A model generated the notes under the pieces. That model worked only from the letters and a program-made list of their open reading frames with translations. It was not told the DNA's origin and ran no database searches. Shown one piece after another: positions 7,936-16,246 of a DNA stretch of 64,000 nucleotides. The DNA is taken from assembly GCF_000217955.3 (NCBI RefSeq), contig NZ_AFOY02000015.1, forward strand, positions 744,001 to 808,000, given 5' to 3'. Within the stretch, counting starts at the first letter, position 1. Each line of letters starts with the position of its first letter. Position numbers and translations under genes: made by a program. The stretch comes from Pseudomonas fluorescens HK44 (GTDB lineage: Bacteria > Pseudomonadota > Gammaproteobacteria > Pseudomonadales > Pseudomonadaceae).

Positions 7936-8886
7936 ATGCTTTCAAGAACCGCTTCGGACCTCTACTGGATGTCCCGTTATCTGGAGCGCGCCGAAAACCT
8001 GGCGCGCATGCTCGAAGTCAGTTACTCATTGTCGCTGATGCCCCAGGCCGGACGTACCGATGGCCATGCCGAGTTGGCGATGTCACTGCTGGCCGCCGGC
8101 ACGCTGGACGACTACAACCAGCGCTATGGCGAACTCAACACCGAGCGAATGCTGCATTTCTTCGCGCTGGATGAAACCAACCCCGGCAGTATCTATTGCT
8201 GCCTGCAGGCGGCGCGGGCCAATGCCCACGCGGTGCGCGGACGGATCACCGCCGACATGTGGGAGAACATCAACGCCACCTGGCTGGAGATGCGCAACAT
8301 TGCCCGCAATGGCCTGGGTCGTTATGGCATCAGCCATTTCTGCGAATGGGTCAAGGAGCGCTCGCACCTGTTCCGCGGGGCGACCTCAGGCACCATCATG
8401 CGCAACGATGCCTACTGCTTCATTCGACTGGGCACCTTCCTCGAACGCGCCGATAACACCCTGCGCCTGCTGGATGCGCGTTACGAAATGTATGGCGAGG
8501 AGTCGGAGGAGGTCAGTGACAACTCGGCTCGCGGCTACTACCAATGGAGCGCCTTGCTGCGTGCCTTGTCATCTTTCGAGGCGTTCAACGAGCTCTACCG
8601 TAATGCACCGAACGCCGAGCAGGTCTCCGAGATGCTGTTGTTGCGCGCCGCCGTTCCGCGTTCGCTGCACGCCTGCATCGAGGAACTGGACCAGATCCTC
8701 GCCAGCCTGCCGGGCAGTAACGGGCGGCCGGCCCAGCGGTTGGCCGCCGAATTGAATGCGCGGCTGCGCTACACCGGGATCGACGAAATCCTTGGCTTCG
8801 GTCTGCACCAGTGGCTGACTGATTTCATCTCCCAGGTTCGCCATCTCGGCCAGACCGTCCACGAATCCTATCTGGAGGTCGTATGA
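7936..8886 (+). CDS. Alpha-E domain-containing protein (DUF403)
   Basis: 316 residues, starting three bases after the ATP-grasp stop. It opens with the hallmark MLSRTASDLYWMSRYLERAE, and the repeated FLERADNTLRLLDARYE near residue 165 is a second copy of the same helical motif. The alpha-E domain is all-helical with conserved Glu and Arg residues; it is found almost only beside CP ATP-grasp and transglutaminase genes and is thought to act with them, either as an enzyme or a scaffold. The stop codon overlaps the next ATG (ATGA). Confidence 0.92.
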   Translation: MLSRTASDLYWMSRYLERAENLARMLEVSYSLSLMPQAGRTDGHAELAMSLLAAGTLDDYNQRYGELNTERMLHFFALDETNPGSIYCCLQAARANAHAVRGRITADMWENINATWLEMRNIARNGLGRYGISHFCEWVKERSHLFRGATSGTIMRNDAYCFIRLGTFLERADNTLRLLDARYEMYGEESEEVSDNSARGYYQWSALLRALSSFEAFNELYRNAPNAEQVSEMLLLRAAVPRSLHACIEELDQILASLPGSNGRPAQRLAAELNARLRYTGIDEILGFGLHQWLTDFISQVRHLGQTVHESYLEVV

Positions 8887-9680
8887 AACTGTCCATACGC
8901 CACGACACCACCTACAGCTACACCGACGATGTCTGCACCAGCATCCAGTTCCTGCGTTTGACGCCCAAGAACACCGAGCGCCAGCACATTCTGGAATGGC
9001 ATCTGGAACTGCCGCGCCTGGTGCGCAGCCAACTCGATCCTTACGGCAACATCCTGCATGTATTGACGATGGACGAGCCCCACGGTGCCCTCGTGCTGAC
9101 CGCCTATGGTCAGGTTGAAATCGACCAGGCCCTGGACGTGGAGCACGACAGTCAGTCGCCGTTGCCGTTCTTGCGTACCAGCCATCTGACCAAGGCTGAC
9201 GACGCCCTCACTGCCTTTGCCTTGCAGCGTTGCGGCACTCGGCGTGATCGCGGGGCGTTGATTGACCTGATGAATGGCCTCGCCGAGCACATGCTCTACA
9301 GCCCCGGCGCTACAGCGGTGGACACCACCGCAGCCCAAGCCTTTGCCGCCGGCGTCGGGGTCTGCCAGGACCATACCCATGCCTTCCTGGCCTGCGCTCG
9401 CAGCCTGGGAATTCCGGCGCGTTATGTCTCCGGTTATCTGTGCACAGAAGATGAAAGTCATCTGGCCAGCCATGCCTGGGCCGAAGCCTGGCTCGACGAT
9501 GGTTGGTACAGCTTCGACGTCACCAACCGATTGGCGCGGCCCGAGCGTCATCTGAAACTGGCGGTGGGCCTCGAGTACCTCGACGCTTGCCCGGTGCGCG
9601 GTATGCGTCGCGGGGGAGGGGCCGAGCACATGCTCGCGCGGGTCCAGGTGTCGTCCCAGTTGCAGGTTCAGCACCAGTAA
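8883..9680 (+). CDS. Transglutaminase-like family protein
   Basis: 265 residues with an N-terminal beta domain (bacterial transglutaminase-like N-terminal region, about 1-85) and a transglutaminase core. The catalytic triad is visible: Cys161 in GVGVCQDHTH, His197 in ASHAWAEAW, Asp212 in WYSFDVTN. No signal peptide or membrane segment, so it acts in the cytoplasm like its partners. In this gene set it may hydrolyse or transfer the amide products made by the ATP-grasp enzyme. In many bacteria an Anbu (HslV-like) peptidase gene follows; here the next gene is on the other strand and unrelated. Confidence 0.92.
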   Translation: MKLSIRHDTTYSYTDDVCTSIQFLRLTPKNTERQHILEWHLELPRLVRSQLDPYGNILHVLTMDEPHGALVLTAYGQVEIDQALDVEHDSQSPLPFLRTSHLTKADDALTAFALQRCGTRRDRGALIDLMNGLAEHMLYSPGATAVDTTAAQAFAAGVGVCQDHTHAFLACARSLGIPARYVSGYLCTEDESHLASHAWAEAWLDDGWYSFDVTNRLARPERHLKLAVGLEYLDACPVRGMRRGGGAEHMLARVQVSSQLQVQHQ

Positions 9681-9696
9681 AGCTCACACCATAACC

Positions 9697-9725
9697 GGCC
9701 ATACCGTCTCCATGACGGTATGGCC
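9697..9725. terminator. Strong hairpin between convergent genes
   Basis: A perfect 12-base stem GGCCATACCGTC / GACGGTATGGCC with a 5-base loop, placed just after the transglutaminase stop and before the end of the convergent lprI-mliC gene. It has no long T tract, so it may be a weak or bidirectional terminator. Confidence 0.6.
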
Positions 9726-9761
9726 GCTCTCCATCTTGCCCGTGTTACTGCGAGAGGGAAA

Positions 9762-10421
9762 TCAACTGGCGGGCTCAGCTGTACAACTCATTTCCTCTGA
9801 GCCCGGCTTTTGGAAAAGGACCACGTTGTCGTTTTGCCAAAAGCGGTAATTCCCCTGGTAATCCTTGCCTGTGTATTGGATTCCCGAATCACTCGGCACC
9901 TGGCTCAGGGTGATCGAAGTATTCGCCCATTTCAGGTACACGACACCCGGTTGCGTGCTGAAGAAGGTGGCGGTAATCAGCGCGTCAAACCCCGCACAAC
10001 GAAAAGCCAGGGGACCTTCGGTGAGCCGGTCTGGATCCTTGGTTCTCACAATTGCCGAGCCTTGGCGCAACTGGTGCGCGCGTTCGGCATAACTTCGGAT
10101 CGTGCAAACCTTGGGCGCAGGTGCGGAGGCACATTGATTACGGGCCTCGATCCAGAACTGCTGGTCGATCATGACGGTGTCTGGAGGCGGTACTGAATGT
10201 TCATCCGTGAGCGCCAGGCGATAAAGACGCGTCAGTTCGATATCCATCTGTGCCAGTTGCGGATCACGACAGATAAGTTTTTCGATGGATGCCCTTGCCT
10301 GGGCACAGTCGAAACTGGTCTTGAAGGTTGGTGAAGGAGGGGCAGCATCCGCACAGGGGCTTGTCGCCACGCACACGCTGGCAGCGAGCAGACGGGTGAA
10401 AAGGGCCGTGACCGTTTTCAT
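9762..10421 (-). CDS. Secreted lysozyme-inhibitor fusion: LprI-like plus MliC-like domains
   Basis: 219 residues from the ATG at 10421; a longer frame upstream has no signal peptide. A signal peptide (about 1-27, ending in CADA-A) directs export; no lipobox is apparent. Residues about 35-120 are LprI-like (DUF1311), with FDCAQARASIEKLICRDPQLAQMD, then a second Cys pair in NQCASAPAPKVC. Residues about 140-215 are MliC/PliC-like: FRCAGFDALITATFF, VYLKW, SGIQYTGKDY, and a closing Cys. MliC-type domains inhibit C-type lysozyme in the periplasm. It is divergent from the sigma54-driven leader at 10746. The reading of function is from domain content. Confidence 0.82.
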   Translation of the reverse strand: MKTVTALFTRLLAASVCVATSPCADAAPPSPTFKTSFDCAQARASIEKLICRDPQLAQMDIELTRLYRLALTDEHSVPPPDTVMIDQQFWIEARNQCASAPAPKVCTIRSYAERAHQLRQGSAIVRTKDPDRLTEGPLAFRCAGFDALITATFFSTQPGVVYLKWANTSITLSQVPSDSGIQYTGKDYQGNYRFWQNDNVVLFQKPGSEEMSCTAEPAS

Positions 10422-10745
10422 GTTGGTTTCACCCAGATCATGACGTGATGCCCGGATTGCCCCGGGACCTATCGATCCGATGAACAGTCCTTCGTTCGCA
10501 GTGGGTGTATCGCAGTGTAAGTCAGTGCTCAAAACTTGCCACACCGCCCGGCGGACCTGAGTCGACCACTCGGATGCACTTTTATAAAGCGCTATGCACA
10601 ACACGTTGCACCAGTGGGGGACAGCGCAATGAACATTCGGCTCGATCCGCGCAGGCGTCTCTCGCTTGTATCGCAGTCGCCGCGACCATCCTCTATCGCT
10701 CGGGAGCCTGGGTTCCCACGCTGGATGAAGTCTCCTGCTGTCGAC
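10422..10745. other. Intergenic region without a convincing gene
   Basis: Several overlapping frames of 60-100 codons exist here, but none has a ribosome site plus recognisable protein content. The region must hold the promoter of the minus-strand lprI-mliC gene and upstream elements for the sigma54 promoter at 10746. At 10607-10623 TGCACC-N5-GGGACA resembles an NtrC site (one perfect half, other half 4 of 6), about 150 bases upstream of the predicted start. Confidence 0.5.
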
Positions 10746-10761
10746 TGGCACAAAGGCTGCA
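10746..10761 (+). promoter_or_regulatory. Sigma54 (RpoN) promoter upstream of the CBS-domain gene
   Basis: TGGCAC-N5-CTGCA: a perfect -24 box and a -12 box with one change from TTGCA; GG at 10747-10748 and GC at 10759-10760 have the required spacing. Predicted start near 10772. It reads toward the structured RNA and terminator at 10808-10940. Confidence 0.6.
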
Positions 10762-10771
10762 AGGCTCTATC

Positions 10772-10940
10772 AGGTTCATCTGGAACGGATTCCTGTGAAC
10801 AGCCCCCTCGGTCAACGATGATCGATTGACCGAACAGGTCATGGGCAACGTCGGTGCATCAGGCATGGATGTCTGGTTTCAACACCGTAATAGAACAGGC
10901 AAAGGCGCCTGGAACCGAAAGGTTTCAGGCGTTTTTTTTT
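10772..10940 (+). ncRNA. Candidate small RNA or attenuated leader of the CBS-domain gene
   Basis: About 169 bases run from the predicted sigma54 start to a strong intrinsic terminator, with no protein-coding content. Three hairpins can be drawn: CGGTCAA / TTGACCG (10808-10831), CAGGCA-TGGA-TGTCTG (within 10860-10876, exposing a GGA loop) and the terminator. The CBS gene starts only 34 bases after the T tract, too close for an independent standard promoter, so the RNA may be a regulated leader as well as a free sRNA. It lacks the repeated AANAANAA motifs of Crc-sequestering RNAs. No known family is recognised. Confidence 0.5.
10906..10940 (+). terminator. Rho-independent terminator
   Basis: An 11-pair stem CGCCTGGAACC / GGTTTCAGGCG (one G-U pair) with a GAAA tetraloop, followed by nine T residues. 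No plus-strand protein gene precedes it for over 1 kb, so it terminates a non-coding transcript or attenuates the CBS gene. Confidence 0.88.
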
Positions 10941-10973
10941 GCTTTTTAACCGTGATTGGCTTTGGAGGTCCGT

Positions 10974-11414
10974 ATGAAAACAGCCGCGCAATTGCTGAAG
11001 CTGAAGGTCGTGCAAAACCAGCAGGTGCATACCATCGCGCCAGACCAGATGGTCCTTGAAGCGCTGAAGCTGATGGCTGAAAAGAATGTGGGTGCTCTAC
11101 CCGTCATAGAGGAGGGGCAGGTGGTCGGCGTTATCAGCGAACGCGACTATGCGCGCAAGGTCGTTCTGCTTGGGCGCTCTTCGGTCGGTACGCCGGTCAG
11201 GGCCATCATGAGCGCGCCCGTCGTGACGGCAGACAGTCAGCAGAGTATCGAGCGTTGCATGGCGGTCATGACCGACAGTCATCTGCGCCATTTACCGGTG
11301 GTGGAAGGCGACCAACTGATAGGCCTGTTGTCGATTGGTGATCTGGTTAAAGAAGCCATCGCCGAACAGGCCGACCTGATTCGGCAACTGGAACACTACA
11401 TTCGCGGACATTAA
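10974..11414 (+). CDS. CBS-domain pair protein
   Basis: 146 residues from the ATG at 10974, which has GGAGG five bases upstream; the longer frame from 10956 would include that site. It consists of two CBS motifs and little else: VLEALKLMAEKNVGALPVIEEGQVVGVISERDYARK (about 27-63) and SIERCMAVMTDSHLRHLPVVEGDQLIGLLSIGDL (about 91-124). CBS pairs bind adenosyl ligands such as AMP, ATP or SAM and act as energy or redox sensors. A small stand-alone CBS protein of this kind is common in pseudomonads, but its partner is not known. The sigma54 promoter and terminator in front suggest starvation-linked expression. Confidence 0.9.
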   Translation: MKTAAQLLKLKVVQNQQVHTIAPDQMVLEALKLMAEKNVGALPVIEEGQVVGVISERDYARKVVLLGRSSVGTPVRAIMSAPVVTADSQQSIERCMAVMTDSHLRHLPVVEGDQLIGLLSIGDLVKEAIAEQADLIRQLEHYIRGH

Positions 11415-11488
11415 AGCGACCAGGGATGAGGTGGAACCAGGGCTTACGCGGACATGAAGTTTTCAAATGTGCTGCCCGTCGGGCACGT

Positions 11489-13129
11489 ATGAATCAGGGA
11501 GCATTTGATTTGGCCAAGTTAAGCACGGCACAACGTATTGTCATCGGCTTTGCAATCGCGCCGTTGGTACTGACAGGCCTGGCGTTTTATGCGTTACACG
11601 ATCTGGCAACGCTCAAGGAGCAGGCGATGGTGATCGTCAAACAGGACTGGCCGAAAATCGATCCGATCATGGTCATTGCCACAGGTGTACGGGACAACGC
11701 CAGGAACACCCGGGATTTGCTGATCGACAAAGACAATCAGCAAGCGCAACAGGCCATCGATACCACCAAAAAGCGCATCAGCCTGGCACTTGAAACACTT
11801 GAGCCATTGTTCGATCTGCCGGAAGGCAAGGCTGCCTATGTGACCCTGAAAAAGAATCGCGAGGCTTACGTCGCCGCGTTCACCCAGGTGCAGGCGTTGA
11901 TCAGGCAAAGCGCCTTTGATGCCGCAATGGCGCAGTTGAAACAGCAAGTCATCCCCGCCGAACAGCAGGTTTATAAAAGCCTGGACGCCCTGATGGCGCA
12001 GCAGGGGCGTATTTTCGCCGATCGTGAAAGGTCGGCGCAGGCCCTGTACAGCGATGCGCGCTTGAACATGCTGGGGTTGCTGGTTTTCTGCCTGGCCTCG
12101 GTCATCGCCGCGGCGGTCATCGTGACGCGCAGTGTCACCCGGCCCTTGGGTGGGGAGCCCGATGCTGCTGCGCGGGTATTGAGTCAAATCGCGCAGGGCG
12201 ATCTGACGATTCAAGTGCCCGTGAAGGCCAATGCCGACGGTAGCGTGATGATGAACATGCACCAGATGCAACAAAGCCTGAACGCGATGGTTAAACACAT
12301 CGCGGCGTCGGTTGATCAGGTGGCCAGTTCGTCCGAAGAGCTGAGTGCGGTCAGCAGCCAGACCCGTGACAGTTTGCAGTTGCAGGGCCTGGAGATCGAG
12401 CAGGCTGCGGCGGCGATCAATCAAATGACGGCGGCCGTCGACGAGGTCGCACGCAATGCTGTCAGCACCAGCGAGGCGTCCCGGATGTCCGAGCAAACCG
12501 CGCAGCGCGGCCGTGAACACGTTCAGGAAACAGTGGCCTCGATCGGTGTGCTGGCGGACGGCATGACGGATACCTCGCAGCGTATCGAGCAATTGGCCGG
12601 GCGTGTGCAAGACATCAGTACGGTGCTGGACGTGATTCGCAGCATTGCCGAGCAAACCAATTTGCTGGCCCTCAACGCAGCGATTGAAGCGGCTCGTGCC
12701 GGTGATGCCGGACGTGGTTTTGCGGTGGTCGCCGACGAGGTGCGGGCACTGGCCCATCGAACTCAGGTGTCGACCCAGGAAATCGAGCAGATGATTGGCA
12801 ACATTCGGCTCGATACCGGGCACGCGGTGACCGCCATGCAAAACAGCGGTCACCTGGTGCAGATGACCCTGGAAGTCGCGCAACGCTCCGGCGAGGCACT
12901 GGAAGCGATCACCCGGTCAATCTCGCAGATCAATGAGCGCAACCTGATGATCGCCAGTGCCACGGAGCAGCAGGCATTGGTGGCGCGTGAAGTGGATCGC
13001 AATCTGGTGAGCATTCGTAACGTGTCCGGGCAGGTCCTGCTGGGTGCCGAGCATACTCACACCGCCGGTCTGGAGTTGGCGCAGATGGCAGGAGCACTGC
13101 ACCAGACGGTGGCGCGTTTCAAAACCTAG
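11489..13129 (+). CDS. Methyl-accepting chemotaxis protein
   Basis: 546 residues from the ATG at 11489. A TTG at 11510 with GGGAG eight bases before it is a plausible alternative start; the frame open from 11426 is too long for the family. Layout: TM1 about 15-35, a helical periplasmic domain of about 165 residues (4HB-type), TM2 about 200-220, HAMP, then a signalling domain with the highly conserved hairpin tip EQTNLLALNAAIEAARAG near residue 410. It ends without a CheR-docking pentapeptide. The chemoeffector cannot be predicted. The gene lies 74 bases after the CBS gene. Confidence 0.93.
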   Translation: MNQGAFDLAKLSTAQRIVIGFAIAPLVLTGLAFYALHDLATLKEQAMVIVKQDWPKIDPIMVIATGVRDNARNTRDLLIDKDNQQAQQAIDTTKKRISLALETLEPLFDLPEGKAAYVTLKKNREAYVAAFTQVQALIRQSAFDAAMAQLKQQVIPAEQQVYKSLDALMAQQGRIFADRERSAQALYSDARLNMLGLLVFCLASVIAAAVIVTRSVTRPLGGEPDAAARVLSQIAQGDLTIQVPVKANADGSVMMNMHQMQQSLNAMVKHIAASVDQVASSSEELSAVSSQTRDSLQLQGLEIEQAAAAINQMTAAVDEVARNAVSTSEASRMSEQTAQRGREHVQETVASIGVLADGMTDTSQRIEQLAGRVQDISTVLDVIRSIAEQTNLLALNAAIEAARAGDAGRGFAVVADEVRALAHRTQVSTQEIEQMIGNIRLDTGHAVTAMQNSGHLVQMTLEVAQRSGEALEAITRSISQINERNLMIASATEQQALVAREVDRNLVSIRNVSGQVLLGAEHTHTAGLELAQMAGALHQTVARFKT

Positions 13130-13294
13130 ACGGGCGTGAGGCAGGTAGCGGGTCAATGCAGCGGCGCTGCCTTTTAAGTTGAATGTTAAAAAATGTTATT
13201 TATTAAAAACAGCTTCACATATTCTGTTCATTGGAGGATTATCTGCTCAACCTGTATGACAACCTGATAACAAGACAAAAACAGGATCGCCTCG

Positions 13295-13999
13295 ATGTTC
13301 GACAAGGTCCCGACTCACGTGCTGAGCGACAGCGTCGCTCAGCAACTGCTGGAGAAGATTGAGACTGGTGTCTTCGGCGCCGGTAGCAAGCTGCCCAGCG
13401 AAGCCATGCTTTCAGACGCTTTCGGTGTCAGTCGCACCGTGGTCCGCGAAGCCATTTCCCGTCTCAAAAACGAAGGCGTGCTGCAACCCCGGCAAGGGCG
13501 CGGCATCTTCGTCACGGCCAACGCCAATATCCGTCCGCTGCGTATCGATTACGCCGAAGCCCATCTGCCCGGCAGTGTCTTTCACTTGTTGGCGCTGCGG
13601 CGTGCCATCGAGGCGGAAATCGCCTCCGAGGCGGCGCTTAATCGCAGCGAAGCCGATCTGGTGCTGATTGACGAGGCGCTGGCGCGCATCGATGAAGAGG
13701 TCGATGAAGGGCTGGACGGTGTTCGCGCCGATGTGGCGTTTCACCGGACCATCGCTCAGGCGACAGGTAACCCTTACTTCCTCAAGACCCTCGAATTCGT
13801 CAGCCAGTACCTGGAGGCCGCGACTCGCATCACCCGTACCAATGAAGCGGGCAGGGCGGATTTCTCCCGTCAGGTCCACGAAGAACATCTGGCGATCGTC
13901 GCGGCCATACGGCTGGGCGATCCGCTCGCCGCCGGCCATGCCGCCCGCGCTCATATCTACAACGCGGCCCGCCGTCTGCGCCTTGCTGGCGCGCAATAA
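13295..13999 (+). CDS. FadR-subfamily GntR transcriptional regulator
   Basis: 234 residues. The winged helix is at about 8-75 (GSKLPSEAMLSDAFGVSRTVVREAISRLKNEGV, then QGRGIFV), followed by an FCD ligand-binding domain with metal-binding His positions (FHRTIAQATGNPYF, VHEEHLAIVAAI, HAARAHI). It is immediately upstream of, and on the same strand as, the threonate operon (41 bases), so it is probably the operon regulator, using a four-carbon acid as ligand. The 160 bases before it are AT-rich with TTATC/GATAA repeats that could be its operator. Confidence 0.9.
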   Translation: MFDKVPTHVLSDSVAQQLLEKIETGVFGAGSKLPSEAMLSDAFGVSRTVVREAISRLKNEGVLQPRQGRGIFVTANANIRPLRIDYAEAHLPGSVFHLLALRRAIEAEIASEAALNRSEADLVLIDEALARIDEEVDEGLDGVRADVAFHRTIAQATGNPYFLKTLEFVSQYLEAATRITRTNEAGRADFSRQVHEEHLAIVAAIRLGDPLAAGHAARAHIYNAARRLRLAGAQ

Positions 14000-14040
14000 G
14001 CCGTTGTTTTCTTCACAAGCCGGTCACTAAGGAGTACCCC

Positions 14041-14946
14041 ATGAATAACAAGAATGTCGGTGTTGTCGGTCTGGGCGCGATGGGCCTGGGCATTGCCCGC
14101 TCGCTGTTGCGCAGCGGTTTCAATGTGCATGCCTGTGATGTGCGCGCGGCGGTGACGGAACAGTTTGCCAGCGAGGGTGGGGTGGCGTGCGCATCCCCGG
14201 CGCACATGGCCGGCGAGTGTGACGTGATCATTACCGTTGTGGTGAATGCCGAGCAAACCGAGACCGTATTGTTTGGCGAAGGCGGTGCCGTGGCGGCGTT
14301 GCGTCCTGGCAGCCTGGTGATCGGCTGCGCCACCGTGGCCCCAACCTACGCCGTCGATCTTGGCCAGCGCTTGGCCGAGAAAGGCCTGCTGTATCTGGAT
14401 GCACCGATCTCCGGTGGCGCGGCCAAGGCGGCTGCCGGCGAAATGACCATGATGACCTCGGGGCCGGCGGATGCTTACGCCAAGGCCGAGGCGATTCTTG
14501 CGGGCATGGCTGGCAAGGTCTATCGACTCGGTGACGTTCATGGCCTGGGCTCGAAGGTCAAGATCATCAACCAGCTCCTTGCCGGGGTGCATATCGCAGC
14601 CTCCGCCGAAGCCATGGCGTTGGGGTTGCGTGAAGGGGTCGATGCCGACGCGCTTTACGAGGTGATCACGCATAGCGCCGGTAACTCCTGGATGTTCGAG
14701 AACCGCGTGCCGCACATTCTCAAGGCCGACTACACGCCGTTGTCCGCAGTGGATATTTTTGTCAAGGACCTGGGCCTGGTGCTGGATACCGCGCGCGCCA
14801 GCAAATTCCCGCTGCCACTGTCGGCCACCGCCCACCAGATGTTCATGCAGGCTTCCAGTGCAGGTTTCGGCCGCGAGGACGACTCGGCAGTGATCAAGAT
14901 CTTCCCGGGCATCACCTTGCCAACTGCCAAGACCGAGCCTGTTTGA
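14041..14946 (+). CDS. ltnD: L-threonate dehydrogenase
   Basis: 301 residues of the beta-hydroxyacid dehydrogenase family. The NAD site GLGAMGLG is at 10-17, the substrate loop DAPISGGAAKAAAGEMT near 120-136, and the catalytic Lys lies in GLGSKVKIINQLLAG near 172. AAGGAG precedes the ATG. LtnD oxidises L-threonate to 2-oxo-tetronate, the first step of the pathway defined in Ralstonia and relatives (Zhang and colleagues, 2016). The assignment rests mainly on the following otnK, otnC and otnI genes, which together make up this pathway; a D-erythronate dehydrogenase would be PdxB-like (DenD) instead. Confidence 0.88.
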   Translation: MNNKNVGVVGLGAMGLGIARSLLRSGFNVHACDVRAAVTEQFASEGGVACASPAHMAGECDVIITVVVNAEQTETVLFGEGGAVAALRPGSLVIGCATVAPTYAVDLGQRLAEKGLLYLDAPISGGAAKAAAGEMTMMTSGPADAYAKAEAILAGMAGKVYRLGDVHGLGSKVKIINQLLAGVHIAASAEAMALGLREGVDADALYEVITHSAGNSWMFENRVPHILKADYTPLSAVDIFVKDLGLVLDTARASKFPLPLSATAHQMFMQASSAGFGREDDSAVIKIFPGITLPTAKTEPV

Positions 14947-14956
14947 GGAACGCACA

Positions 14957-16246
14957 ATGAGCACACGTCCATTGCTGGGCTGCATCGCCGACGATTTCAC
15001 CGGCGCCACCGACCTTGCCAACATGCTGGTGCGTGGTGGCATGCGCACCGTACAAAGCATCGGTATCCCGAGCAGCGAAGTTGCTGCCGGGATCGACGCC
15101 GATGCGATCGTCATTGCCCTGAAATCGCGTACCACACCGGTCGCCGAGGCGACCGAACAGTCCCTTGCGGCGCTGGCCTGGCTGCGCGAACAAGGCTGCG
15201 AGCAGATCTTCTTCAAGTACTGTTCGACGTTCGATTCCACGGCGGCCGGCAATATCGGTCAGGTCAGCGAAGCGCTGCTGGCGGCACTGGGCAGTGACTT
15301 CACCCTGGCATGCCCGGCGTTCCCGGAGAATGGACGGACGATCTTTCGTGGCCACTTGTTTGTTCAGGATCAACTGCTCAGCGAGTCGGGCATGCAGCAT
15401 CACCCGCTGACGCCGATGAGCGATGCCAATCTGGTTCGGGTTCTGCAATCGCAGACAGACCTGAATGTCGGCTTGTTACGCTACGACACTATTGCCCAAG
15501 GGGCCGAACAGGTGCGGGCACGAATCGCTGAGTTGCGGGCTCAAGGTGTCGGCATCGCGATCGCCGATGCCTTGTCGGACAGCGATTTGTACACCCTGGG
15601 AACGGCTTGCGCTGACCTGCCGTTGCTGACCGGAGGTTCGGGGCTGGCCCTGGGTTTGCCGGAAAACTTCCGTCGCGCCGGAAAATTGCGTGACCTTGAT
15701 GCGTCGAAACTGGCGCCGGTCTCCGGTGGCGAAGTGGTGTTGGCCGGTAGCGCCTCGGTGGCGACTAACGGCCAAGTGGCCGCCTGGCTCGAAGCCGGTC
15801 GGCCGGCTCTGCGTATCGATCCACTGGCGTTGGCCGCCGGTGAGCCCGTCGTTGCGCAAGCCTTGGCCTTCGCCCGTGATCACAAGGAAACCGTATTGAT
15901 CTATGCCACCAGTTCGCCAGAAGAGGTCAAGGTGGTGCAACAGCAATTGGGCGTCGAACGGGCTGGCAGCCTGGTGGAAAACGCCTTGGGCGAAATCGCC
16001 CGGGGCCTGCGCCAGAGCGGCGTGCGGCGCTTCGTGATTGCCGGTGGTGAAACCTCAGGCGCTGTGGTTCAGGCGTTGGGCGTGCAACTGCTGCGGATCG
16101 GCGCACAGATCGATCCGGGTGTGCCGGCGACGGTCAGCAGTACGGATGAACCTTTGGCATTGGCGCTGAAGTCGGGCAACTTCGGCGGCCGTGATTTCTT
16201 CAGCAAAGCCTTGCAGCAGCTGGCCCAGGTCGGAGATGCGAAATGA
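14957..16246 (+). CDS. otnK: 3-oxo-tetronate kinase
   Basis: 429 residues of the four-carbon acid sugar kinase (DUF1537) family. The N-terminal domain begins LGCIADDFTGATDLANML, the signature acid-sugar binding segment; the C-terminal nucleotide domain has LTGGSGLALGLP near 225 and RFVIAGGETSGAVVQALG near 358. It phosphorylates 3-oxo-tetronate to the 4-phosphate, the substrate of OtnC. It begins ten bases after ltnD and overlaps otnC by an ATGA. Confidence 0.92.
   Translation: MSTRPLLGCIADDFTGATDLANMLVRGGMRTVQSIGIPSSEVAAGIDADAIVIALKSRTTPVAEATEQSLAALAWLREQGCEQIFFKYCSTFDSTAAGNIGQVSEALLAALGSDFTLACPAFPENGRTIFRGHLFVQDQLLSESGMQHHPLTPMSDANLVRVLQSQTDLNVGLLRYDTIAQGAEQVRARIAELRAQGVGIAIADALSDSDLYTLGTACADLPLLTGGSGLALGLPENFRRAGKLRDLDASKLAPVSGGEVVLAGSASVATNGQVAAWLEAGRPALRIDPLALAAGEPVVAQALAFARDHKETVLIYATSSPEEVKVVQQQLGVERAGSLVENALGEIARGLRQSGVRRFVIAGGETSGAVVQALGVQLLRIGAQIDPGVPATVSSTDEPLALALKSGNFGGRDFFSKALQQLAQVGDAK

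Noticed and set aside
10516..10533. GacA-type upstream site (TGTAAG-N6-CTCAAA)
   Set aside because: Only the left half matches TGTAAG-N6-CTTACA and it is more than 200 bases from the sigma54 start; judged chance.
10505..10829. Two overlapping 97-codon plus-strand frames
   Set aside because: No ribosome sites; they run through the sigma54 promoter, and composition is not protein-like.
10772..10940. Crc-sequestering RNA (CrcZ/X/Y) for the sigma54-driven transcript
   Set aside because: Size is too small and the repeated A-rich AANAANAA motifs needed for Hfq/Crc are absent.
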